From contig JAPORH010000177.1 of assembly GCA_026710325.1 (NCBI GenBank), positions 1 through 53,047 on the forward strand: a stretch of DNA of 53,047 nt, written 5' to 3'. Position numbers and translations under genes: made by a program. This DNA is from Litoreibacter sp. (GTDB taxonomy: Bacteria; Pseudomonadota; Alphaproteobacteria; Rhodobacterales; Rhodobacteraceae). Positions 30,208-37,504 of the stretch are shown piece by piece. How positions within the stretch are numbered: the first letter of the stretch is position 1; each line of letters begins with the position of its first letter. The notes below the pieces were generated by a model that saw nothing but the letters and a program-made list of their open reading frames with translations, was not told the DNA's origin and ran no database searches.

Positions 30208-31409
30208 CCGAGGCCGCTCGCAAACCTCGCATCGCCCTGATGGGCGAATTCAGTGCCGGTAAAAGCACGCTGTCCAACCTTCTACTGGGCTCGCGCCCTT
30301 TGCCTGAGAAGGTGAACGCAACACGCCTCTCGCCTGTCTGGATGTCACACGGCACAGATGCAGCCTACCGCGAAGACGTGAGCGGCACGCAAGAGCCAGT
30401 CTCCATCGAGGCTTTGGAAGGGATCGACGTCGAGACCACAAAAGTTATCCGGCTGTTCTTTGAAGCCGATATCCTTCAAGTCTGCGACCTGATCGACTTT
30501 CCCGGCATTTCTGACCCGAACATGTCATCGGAAGTCTGGCAACGCATGTTGGGTGAGGTCGATGCGGTGCTCTGGTGCACCCATGCCACCCAAGCCTGGC
30601 GGCAATCTGAATCTGCAGTCTGGGATACGATCCCCGAAGCCGTACGCGATCGCTCTGTCTTGCTGGTCACAAAGTATGACAAGCTGACCACCGAGCGAGA
30701 CGAGTTCCGTGTCGTGGCTCGCTTGAAAAAGGAAACCGAAGGCAAGTTCGGCGCTATTTTCCCGATTTCTCTGACAGCCGCGATTGCTGCGGGCGAGGAC
30801 TATGAAGCATTTGACGCCAGCGGCGGTGGTGCATTCCTTGAACATCTGATCCCGTTGATTGACGAGCTGAACGGCACAGTCAGCGGTATGACAAAGTCAC
30901 TCTTCGCAGCGTCGAGCCCCAATCAACACGACGCGGCCGACGCCCCTGCTCCGACCTCTGACGCGCAAGCGGAAAGCCCAGTTCCGACACCTGAGCCAGC
31001 AGTTGCGCGCGAGCCAATGACCGCTTTTGCTCAAGCTGTCGCCCAACCAACTGAATCTGCAACATCGCAAGAAAACCCGGTCGTCACGGCCGAGCCCGCA
31101 ACGCTTGCTGGCGAAAGCCCTGCTGTAGAGGTCCCGACTTCCAAGCCTGTTTTGCAGGTAGAGAGCGACCAACCCGTCGCCGCGCCTGCCGCAGCTCCGG
31201 TCGACGCCATGGATGAGCGTGTCCTTCCGAAACGCGTGCGTCCTGTAGGCTCGGGAACCCGCAGGCCGGTGCGCCCTACCGCCAAGGGTCAGGTCCTTTC
31301 GATGGACAAAGCCTCTGATATGGCACCGCCGGAACGACCACGTTCTACACAGGCGACCCAACTCCGTTCATTCTTCGTCGGTGAAGCCGACGGGGCATCA
31401 CACTCGTAA
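30204..31409 (+). CDS. Dynamin-like small GTPase with disordered tail
   Basis: A 401-residue protein. The GTPase part (about 1-230) has G1 GEFSAGKST (14-22), G3 DFPGISD (about 99) and G4 TKYD (about 156). Residues 230-400 are rich in Pro, Ala, Ser, Thr and Glu and look disordered. The very end carries a basic patch (KRVRPVGSGTRRPVRP). Thr and Ser there could be targets of the adjacent kinase, but this is inference. Its ATG overlaps the dynamin stop by four bases. Pairing of a large and a smaller dynamin-like GTPase is seen in other bacteria, where the two work as a hetero-oligomer. Confidence 0.9.
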   Translation: MTEAARKPRIALMGEFSAGKSTLSNLLLGSRPLPEKVNATRLSPVWMSHGTDAAYREDVSGTQEPVSIEALEGIDVETTKVIRLFFEADILQVCDLIDFPGISDPNMSSEVWQRMLGEVDAVLWCTHATQAWRQSESAVWDTIPEAVRDRSVLLVTKYDKLTTERDEFRVVARLKKETEGKFGAIFPISLTAAIAAGEDYEAFDASGGGAFLEHLIPLIDELNGTVSGMTKSLFAASSPNQHDAADAPAPTSDAQAESPVPTPEPAVAREPMTAFAQAVAQPTESATSQENPVVTAEPATLAGESPAVEVPTSKPVLQVESDQPVAAPAAAPVDAMDERVLPKRVRPVGSGTRRPVRPTAKGQVLSMDKASDMAPPERPRSTQATQLRSFFVGEADGASHS

Positions 31410-31486
31410 TTTTGCTAGCCGCCGCCTTCCATTTCTAAAATGTTTGCCGTACCCAAGATGAAACTGGTTAACACGTCGGATAAGCG

Positions 31487-31828
31487 ATGGCTCAAAAAGT
31501 ACTCGATTTGCTGTGTGACGAGGTGGCTGGGTGCAAGACAGCGGCCTTCGTCGATCTTTCAACACGGATGGTGCTCGTGACGAACGGGACCAACACCGAA
31601 AGCCAAGACACGCTCAACGAAATGTGTCAGGAAGCCGAGCTCATGCTTGTTGGCGGCGACACTGCGATGGTGGCCACAAGCGGGCATATGCGGCTATATC
31701 TGCGCGATGACGCCGAGCCAAATGATGCGCTTTGCTGTGTGTGCGAAACGGATACGAATTTTCCAGAGCTGATCGCCAAGGCAAAGGCCTGCCTCAGCGA
31801 AATCAGCAATGTAAGCGGAAATGACTGA
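31487..31828 (+). CDS. Small protein, possibly roadblock/LC7-like
   Basis: A 113-residue cytoplasmic protein. The order of strands and helices (AAFVDLSTRMVLVTNG, then a long helix with LNEMCQEAELML, then ATSGHMRLYLRDD and a last strand and helix) resembles the roadblock/LC7 fold of MglB-like regulators of small GTPases. Sequence identity alone is not enough to be sure. Its place directly after the GTPases fits a regulator. It has seven Cys, unusual for a cytoplasmic protein of this size; two are adjacent (ALCCVC). The start is 77 bases after the GTPase stop and the end overlaps the next gene by eight bases. Confidence 0.8.
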   Translation: MAQKVLDLLCDEVAGCKTAAFVDLSTRMVLVTNGTNTESQDTLNEMCQEAELMLVGGDTAMVATSGHMRLYLRDDAEPNDALCCVCETDTNFPELIAKAKACLSEISNVSGND

Positions 31829-32417
31829 CGATCTTGAAAAGAAGTTGACCGCGCTCACGGACCCCGCAAAGTTCGACGCCGGCGCGATGGTGCTCGGCCC
31901 CGCAGGGACCGAGGCCACAAGCGCAGCAATGCTTCATGCCATCGATAACACCATTCTGCCTTGCAAAATCGTGTTCTCTATTGGCGCGTCATCTATCACA
32001 CTCGCCGCAGGCGGGAGGCGGTTGCGCAGCTGTCTCGAGGCAAGCGACGATCTGAATGCACCCTCCGACGCCTTGGGCACAACGCTCTCGTCCGAGGAAC
32101 AGGACGCCCTGATCAAAACAGGTAAACTCATCAACGAGCTTTTGCGCAAAGACGGCGCGCTCTTGATGAAGCGCCATGTCGAATCCGCCTCCACCGGACA
32201 ATCTGATGCTGGCGTCGGCGTGAAGACTCTGGCCGAGCTTTGGGGCGTTGACCTCGACGCGGCCCCGCCAACGCAGTTTGAAGCTTTCGAGACAGCCCTC
32301 GGTGACAGCTTCATTGCGAGCATTGAAACCGACGGGACGGCACGTACCGAGACGCGGGGCGACGCAAGCACAGCTGACACGCGACGTCCTACCAAAGCTT
32401 ACCCAGCTCGAGGCTGA
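31821..32417 (+). CDS. Protein of unknown function, probably frameshifted
   Basis: The open frame gives 198 residues, but the last 20 (after TETRGDAST) look non-coding. The +1 frame that follows encodes a sensible helical continuation up to 32586. Joining the frames at the GGGG run 32356-32359, by dropping one G, yields a 254-residue protein reading TETRATQAQLTRDVLPKL. I do not recognise the family. The N-terminal half has a roadblock-like pattern of short strands (KIVFSIGASSITLAAGG), and the rest is mainly helical. It overlaps the preceding small gene by eight bases and appears to end the GTPase locus. The shift could be a sequencing error or a real lesion. Confidence 0.7.
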   Translation: MTDDLEKKLTALTDPAKFDAGAMVLGPAGTEATSAAMLHAIDNTILPCKIVFSIGASSITLAAGGRRLRSCLEASDDLNAPSDALGTTLSSEEQDALIKTGKLINELLRKDGALLMKRHVESASTGQSDAGVGVKTLAELWGVDLDAAPPTQFEAFETALGDSFIASIETDGTARTETRGDASTADTRRPTKAYPARG

Positions 32418-32586
32418 TCTGAGCAAGATCAGCACCCAGCGCACGGCGCCTTACCTGCTGACATTGAACAGCGCGCTCTCTGATGGCGCGCTTGTAAGTC
32501 TGTTTGTTACGACCAACACCAAGTCCCTCGTCGCCAGCGCGCCCGGTTCTTTGGCTGAAGTCGCCGGGACCTGGGGCCAAGTTTAA
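32360..32586 (+). pseudogene. Out-of-frame C-terminal part of the 31821 gene
   Basis: In the frame one base ahead of the upstream reading frame, this stretch codes for ATQAQLTRDVLPKLTQLEAD and then STQRTAPYLLTLNSALSDG, a plausible alpha-helical and strand sequence ending in WGQV at a TAA. It lacks its own likely start and ribosome binding site, so it reads as the detached end of the gene before it. Confidence 0.6.
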
Positions 32587-32710
32587 CGCGCGTTAACAAT
32601 GAGTTGCCTAAAATTTAGTTAAAGCCGCCTTCTCGCCGAGCTTGTGCCACATTTTTTCCTCATTTTAAGTAAAACAGTACCTTAGGTAAGGAAATCCGTA
32701 CTCCCTAGAC

Positions 32711-32759
32711 ACCTCGGGTTGCCTGTCCTGACCGCTTCTTCGGGGACGAATGCCCCGAG
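32711..32759 (+). promoter_or_regulatory. Leader with two competing hairpins
   Basis: TCGGGG (32740-32745) pairs with CCCCGA (32753-32758) as a local hairpin. CTCGGG (32713-32718) can instead pair with CCCGAG (32754-32759). The two structures exclude each other and lie 25-70 bases upstream of the PstS-like gene start. No T run follows, so translation control is as possible as attenuation, and chance cannot be excluded. Apart from this, the 197-base gap 32587-32783 holds only likely promoter sequence. Confidence 0.3.
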
Positions 32760-32783
32760 TGCTCGAGTAGTAAGGTTTTTGTT

Positions 32784-34361
32784 ATGTGGTACGCTCACAG
32801 TCTGTTAACCAAACGAACCAGATACGCCGTCGCTTTGGCAAGCACGAGCATACTCGCAGCTGCGGCCTGCGCCGAGACGGTCACGATGCGTTCCACCGAC
32901 GGCACGGTAACGATGCAAGGCGAGCTGGTGCGCTATGATGAGAACGAATTCGTTCTGGCGACTGCACTTGGTGAGGTTCATCTCCCAATCAATCGGTTTT
33001 CTTGTGACGGCGACAACTGCCCGGTTTTCGCAGCCGAGGACGCTGATTTCATCATGGCTGGCTCCGACACCGTCGCCATAGGCGTCATGCCTCTGTTGAT
33101 ATCTGGATATGCCGCATTTTTGGGGGCAGAGCTCGAAGAAAAGGTTATAAACGCAAGCGGTGATTTGGCAGGGACTGTCAAGCAGCCGGGCCTAGGCACA
33201 AAAAAACCCAACTTCTTGATCTCATCAACCTCCCCCTACGATGCGTTCGAAAACCTAGGCGCTCAGACGATCGATATCGCACTAACATCGGAAGGCCGTC
33301 ACAGCGGTCAAACGAGGCTTCTTGCGCAGGTAGACGCGAGCGAAACTCAAGATCATTTACTCGCCATCGACAGCCTGGTCGTCATCACACATCCAAGTAA
33401 CCCAGTTCGGGAACTTTCACTCGCGCAGATGCGTGATATCTATTCCGGAAAGGCAACGAACTGAGGCGAGTTGGGTGGCATTGACCAACCCATTACAGTT
33501 GTCGCCCGTCAGCCAGAGTCGATTACGCGTGAGCTGTTCCAATCTACGCTTTTCACAGACCATAGCCCTGCAATACCCGTCGATGCTGCAATTGCAGCAA
33601 ACAACAACGCAGTCGCCGAGCAGGTCAATACCGATCCTTCTGCTATTGGATATGTCAGCCATGCGTTCACGCGCGGCGCTGCTCCGATCACACTCATCAA
33701 CGATTGCGGTCTGGTTAGCCGCCCCGACGCCTTTTCAGCCAAAACCGAAGAATACCTCTTTCAGCGTCACCTCCACATGTACACCCGAAGCGACAACACA
33801 TCCGAGATCGCCTCAGATTTTGTGCGATACGCCGCGTCCCATCAGGCCGACCAAACCATCGCGAAGGCTGGGTTTGTCGATTTCGGCATCGCCACAAAGA
33901 TACAAACGCGCGACGGCTTTCGCGCACATCAGCTCAAATCTCCATCAAAAGACCCTTTTGAAGGCGTCTTGAAACATGACATGCTGACCCAGCTGCCAAA
34001 TTATGAGCGGCTATCCACAACGTTCCGTTTCGCACATGGCACGACCGATCTGGACGCTCGTGCCGCAATCGATATGACCCGCCTTGCCGACTACGTCAGC
34101 GATTTGCCCTACGGCACGCGGGTCATGTTTGCCGGTTTCACCGACGACAGCGGCGACTTTGTGGAAAACCACAGTCTTTCAAACGCTTGGGCGAAAGATG
34201 TTTTGGCGGCGTTCGCTGCCCATGCTGGCGGTGAACTAGGCGCAATCGAACTCAGCCATACGGGTTTTGGCGAACTTGCACCCACAGCCTGCAATACAAC
34301 CGAACAAGGCCGCGCGCTCAACCGCCGGGTGGAGGTGTGGGTCAGCAGAGCCACCAGCTGA
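32784..34361 (+). pseudogene. PstS-like/OmpA envelope protein interrupted by TGA
   Basis: Two open stretches in the same frame (32784-33464 and 33471-34361) encode one logical protein of 525 residues. It has a signal peptide (ending ACAE), a small beta domain with a Cys pair (CDGDNC), a phosphate-binding-protein-like domain, and a C-terminal OmpA-like peptidoglycan-binding domain (GFTDDSGDF, then GRALNRRVEVWV). The TGA at 33462-33464 falls in SGKATN-stop-GELGGI. The paralogue at 35621 has SGNYTNWNALGG, and PstS-type proteins carry Trp there, so TGG probably changed to TGA. It may be a pseudogene, a sequence error, or be read through. A TTG at 33471 after GAGGCGAG could restart translation, but without a signal peptide. 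Confidence 0.8.
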
Positions 34362-34432
34362 TCGCCTTGGCGCCCATAGGGCAAGCAGTCCAGGGTGGTC
34401 GGTAAATGCATCAACGCGAAGCTGATCCAAAC

Positions 34433-34466
34433 AAAAAGGGCGCGCCTGCAGCAGCGCGCCCTTTTT
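34433..34466. terminator. Strong bidirectional terminator
   Basis: A perfect 8-bp GC stem (34438-34445 with 34454-34461) with an 8-base loop is flanked by five A on the left and five T on the right. It lies between two convergent genes (stops at 34361 and 34486) and should end transcription from both sides. Confidence 0.92.
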
Positions 34467-34485
34467 CATTTCTATGACAAGGAAC

Positions 34486-35583
34486 TTAGCTGCTCGTTGC
34501 AGCGCGGTGTGCGACCAAATGACGGCGCACGATGCTGAACCAGTCACCAGAGTTTTTGATTTTTTCGATGCCTGAGTTCAAAGTATCTAGATAGTCCTCC
34601 ATCCGCGGATGCGTGTTTGAAATCACCGCATGCATGGTGAGAACCTGGCTGAGGTTCTCGTTGAAGTAGACGTCGCTGTCGATGCCAAGTTGTGAGATGG
34701 CCCCATCCGCCACATCGGACGAAATGGCCACCACATCGTATTCACCAGCGGCAAGCCCCTGGAAACACTCCGCCGGCGAACCGGGGCGCGCCAGTGTGAC
34801 ATTCGGCTCGACGAGGTTATGCTCCTCTAGCTGGAAAATCGCATAGCCTGCGGGCCGGCAAATCCGAGTGCCCATCAGGTCTTCATGGGCAGCGGGACGC
34901 AAGCCGTCTGTACGCGTGTAGTAGCCGAAAATCTGCTCAAACAGCGGCTCAGACCATCCAAGGTTGTTGCAGCGGAACTTCGAGCCGTCTCCCAGACGCT
35001 CAACGATATCGCAATTCGGGCGGAACCAAGCGAGGGAGAAGTCATAGGCATGGTCGGAGATGAGCGGTTGAAGATGCGCACCCCAGTCGTTGATAAAGTC
35101 AATCTGGTAGTTGGGAGCGCCGTCAGCATTCTCCATGGCAACATTGGTGATCTCAACGACCATGCCGCCTTGTTCCTGGTCCTCGTTGGTGAAAGGCGCC
35201 CAGTCAGTGCCCACCACGAAGCGGATGGTGTCTGGGTCTGGTAAAGGCAGGGCCTCGGTCGTCTTTTCAATGGTGATCGCGTCGGCATTTGCGGTCGATG
35301 GCGCGAGCGCCGCATTCAGACATGGGATGTCGAAACGCATGCCAATCTCGATCAAGCCAGGGTTGGGACCGATCAGGTCAGAGTTGACAGAGTAGATGGC
35401 TCTAAACTCTTTGCTGTTGCCATAGGCACGGGCCGCGATGGCGCCCAAGGTATCTCCGGATTTCACAACATAGGTCTCGCCGCATTGAATTGACGACGTT
35501 GATGCGACCCCCTGCGTTGTCCATGATAACATTGTGGTTGCGGCGAAAACGGCGCCGATTGCCAGTGTTCTAGTGGTTTTCAT
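34486..35583 (-). CDS. LysM domain fused to SBP family 3 domain, secreted
   Basis: A 365-residue secreted protein. The signal peptide (MKTTRTLAIGAVFAATTML) is followed by a LysM domain at about residues 35-85 (YVVKSGDTLGAIAARAYGN), which binds peptidoglycan glycan. Then comes a solute-binding domain of family 3 (FVVGTDWAPFTNED, with VVEITNVAM and the ISSDVADGAISQ end). No transporter gene is adjacent, so it may be a sensor or a scavenging protein rather than a transport component. I chose 35583 with GGAGAAACG upstream; the open frame reaches 35991 but that part is the shadow of the next gene. It lies 37 bases downstream of a PstS-like gene, probably one transcript, and ends at the bidirectional terminator. 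Confidence 0.9.
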   Translation of the reverse strand: MKTTRTLAIGAVFAATTMLSWTTQGVASTSSIQCGETYVVKSGDTLGAIAARAYGNSKEFRAIYSVNSDLIGPNPGLIEIGMRFDIPCLNAALAPSTANADAITIEKTTEALPLPDPDTIRFVVGTDWAPFTNEDQEQGGMVVEITNVAMENADGAPNYQIDFINDWGAHLQPLISDHAYDFSLAWFRPNCDIVERLGDGSKFRCNNLGWSEPLFEQIFGYYTRTDGLRPAAHEDLMGTRICRPAGYAIFQLEEHNLVEPNVTLARPGSPAECFQGLAAGEYDVVAISSDVADGAISQLGIDSDVYFNENLSQVLTMHAVISNTHPRMEDYLDTLNSGIEKIKNSGDWFSIVRRHLVAHRAATSS

Positions 35584-35620
35584 AGTCGTTTCTCCATTGA
35601 AAACTGATTTTTGCATTGGG

Positions 35621-37150
35621 TTATTGGGTGACGTTGGTGGGTTGGATCCAAACTTCGACGAAGCTCTCTTCGACGCCTGCTTCTGACGCGAAGCACTCAA
35701 CTCCAACATTCGCATGACCTTGCGCGCGCAAGGTGGTTCCTGCTGTACGATTTGCATCCGGTGTAAATGCAATGAACTCGTCGAGCATCTTCTGGGCGAC
35801 GCGATCAGCTTCCTGGATCGCGCTTGCGGCGCTGTCCAAGTTCGAAAACCCGACGAAGACCACCTCGTGACCGGCATAAGCGCCGCTCTCGATTGCCTCG
35901 GCCAAACGAACAAAATCGCCTCGGGTCCGTGCAAGTGCCGCGTCAGTGCCAAGCGTCCCGTCCAAACGGATCGACAATTGCTTTGCCTCAAGTAAGTAGT
36001 CGAGAAACCCGCGTGCCGCCGGCTTCAACCCTTCCGGCCAATCCGCGGACAACATCTTGGTTAAGCGTTTGCCATGCGCGTCCGCAGGCACCTGTTCGAT
36101 CTTCTGGTAGGCATAGCCTGAGGCCGATACGACATTTTGTATGACATCACCGGACAGGCTATCTAGCAATATCGTGGTGGCGTCAGTCCCGCGATCCTTG
36201 TCCAGAACCGCATAGCTTGAAACCGTCAAAGGGTAGGTGCCCTTGGCAACGCTGATTGCATCAGGATAGACCATCCCGCCGCACGCATTTCGGATCGGTA
36301 TGATCTTGTCAGGATCGACGGCATTAAGCGACGCCATGCCAATCCCACCTTCAGACTGGCTGGTAAACTGCGACAGCACGTCATCATTAGCGAAGCGCAG
36401 AATATTATTGCTCGCGCTAAATCCAAAGGGGCTCAATACACTTGCTTCCAAAGCTTGAAGCTGGCTTTGCGCGTTCGCCGTTGCAAAAAGCTGTACGGCT
36501 AAATCGTTTCCCCCCAGAGCATTCCAATTAGTGTAATTTCCGGAAAATAGGCCAGCAATCTGACTTAATGTCAGCGACTCCACACCAGTATTTTGCCCGA
36601 GAATTATTCCATATGGTTCTATAGCCAGTTCAAACGCTTGCCGGTTTTGCCCATCTGCCGCACTAAGCGAACTGTCCGGCAAAAAAGATGTCGCTGCATG
36701 GCTGCCGAGCTTAAATCGCAATTCAGCATCGTCATCAGGGCCAACATAAGTCAAAACAGAGGTAGCTTTGGGTGAACCAGCCGACAATTGCACACCTGTT
36801 TCGGTCGGCACGACATCAACGCCAGCATTCGCAGAAACGAAATCCAAGGACATCAGCGTCTTGATCAAAATGCGCTGACGATCGCTCTTAAAGGAAACGC
36901 TCCATTCGGTGTTACTGGGCGCAAGCGCCAGGCCTGGTGGGCATTCGCCACGACAGGCAACCTCGCTTGCGGGGATTTTCACGACGCCATACCCGGTCTT
37001 GATGGAAATCATTGTTCCATCAAATGCTTCAATCGTACCTTCAACGGTCATAAGACCGTCGTCTGATATCAACTCGGCCTGTTGTGCCGCAGCAAAGCAA
37101 GGGGTTACGACCAACCCCAAAAGCAACGCCAAGCGCGAAACAGTACACAT
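35621..37150 (-). CDS. PstS-like/OmpA envelope protein, paralogue
   Basis: A 509-residue secreted protein. After a signal peptide (ending FAAAQQAE) comes a 45-residue beta domain (DDGLMTVEGTIEAFDG, CRGECP), then a phosphate-binding-protein-like domain with SGNYTNWNALGG, and a degenerate OmpA-like C-terminus (VVFVGFSNLD, FVEVWI) that lacks the NRRVEV signature of its paralogue at 32784. The N-terminal beta domain with two Cys is shared by both. There is no PstABC transport gene nearby, so a role as phosphate importer subunit is unlikely; the protein may be an envelope sensor or stress protein. It is divergent from the thiamin operon. Confidence 0.9.
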   Translation of the reverse strand: MCTVSRLALLLGLVVTPCFAAAQQAELISDDGLMTVEGTIEAFDGTMISIKTGYGVVKIPASEVACRGECPPGLALAPSNTEWSVSFKSDRQRILIKTLMSLDFVSANAGVDVVPTETGVQLSAGSPKATSVLTYVGPDDDAELRFKLGSHAATSFLPDSSLSAADGQNRQAFELAIEPYGIILGQNTGVESLTLSQIAGLFSGNYTNWNALGGNDLAVQLFATANAQSQLQALEASVLSPFGFSASNNILRFANDDVLSQFTSQSEGGIGMASLNAVDPDKIIPIRNACGGMVYPDAISVAKGTYPLTVSSYAVLDKDRGTDATTILLDSLSGDVIQNVVSASGYAYQKIEQVPADAHGKRLTKMLSADWPEGLKPAARGFLDYLLEAKQLSIRLDGTLGTDAALARTRGDFVRLAEAIESGAYAGHEVVFVGFSNLDSAASAIQEADRVAQKMLDEFIAFTPDANRTAGTTLRAQGHANVGVECFASEAGVEESFVEVWIQPTNVTQ

Positions 37151-37348
37151 AAAAGAAACTCCACCAGTTCTAGTTTGAGAACAAAATCACTGGGAAATAT
37201 GGCCAAATCTGGCGAGCTTTAAGGTTTTGTTAAGAATTGGTAGGGGTTTAGAGGCCATTTCTCTCAAAACGGCATGATCATCTCGTCTTTGGAAACGTGA
37301 TCTGCCTCAACGTGGTTGCCCCGGGCCCGGTTCTACCCTATCTCTTCC
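37151..37348. other. Divergent intergenic region
   Basis: A 198-base non-coding stretch between the minus-strand PstS-like gene and the riboswitch-controlled thi operon. It should hold both promoters. A CCGGGCCCGG palindrome is at 37321-37330. No gene is seen. Confidence 0.6.
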
Positions 37349-37438
37349 TTATCCGTCGGGGGGCCCATCAGGGCTGAGAGGTGCTTGTACCGACCCGTCG
37401 AACCTGATCCGGGCAATACCGGCGTAGGGAACGGGTAA
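37349..37438 (+). ncRNA. TPP riboswitch (THI element)
   Basis: The conserved core is present: CTGAGA at 37374-37379, then GACCCGTCGAACCTGATCC (37392-37410) and GGCGTAGGGAA (37421-37431). An 8-bp P1 stem can form between TTATCCGT (37349-37356) and ACGGGTAA (37431-37438) with one G-T pair. Binding thiamin pyrophosphate should close expression of the thi genes. A possible ribosome-site blocking stem pairs TCCCAC (37459-37464) with GTGGGG (37491-37496) just before thiD, which suggests control of translation; this last point is inference. Confidence 0.95.
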
Positions 37439-37504
37439 TTTGCGGAAACAGCTCGCACTCCCACCCAATATGCGCCAAAGCCTTTGAAAAGTGGGGATGG
37501 CGCC

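Noticed and set aside
31821-32586. Programmed ribosomal frameshift
   Set aside because: The join is at a CGGGGC run without a classic slippery heptamer or a clear stimulatory structure, so error or mutation is simpler.
32583-32596. Possible CtrA box TTAA-N6-TTAA
   Set aside because: The spacing is six rather than seven and the sequence is a simple perfect palindrome just after a stop codon.
33462-33464. Selenocysteine or recoded TGA
   Set aside because: The paralogue has Trp, not Cys, at this place, no selenocysteine element was seen, and TGA ends many other genes here.
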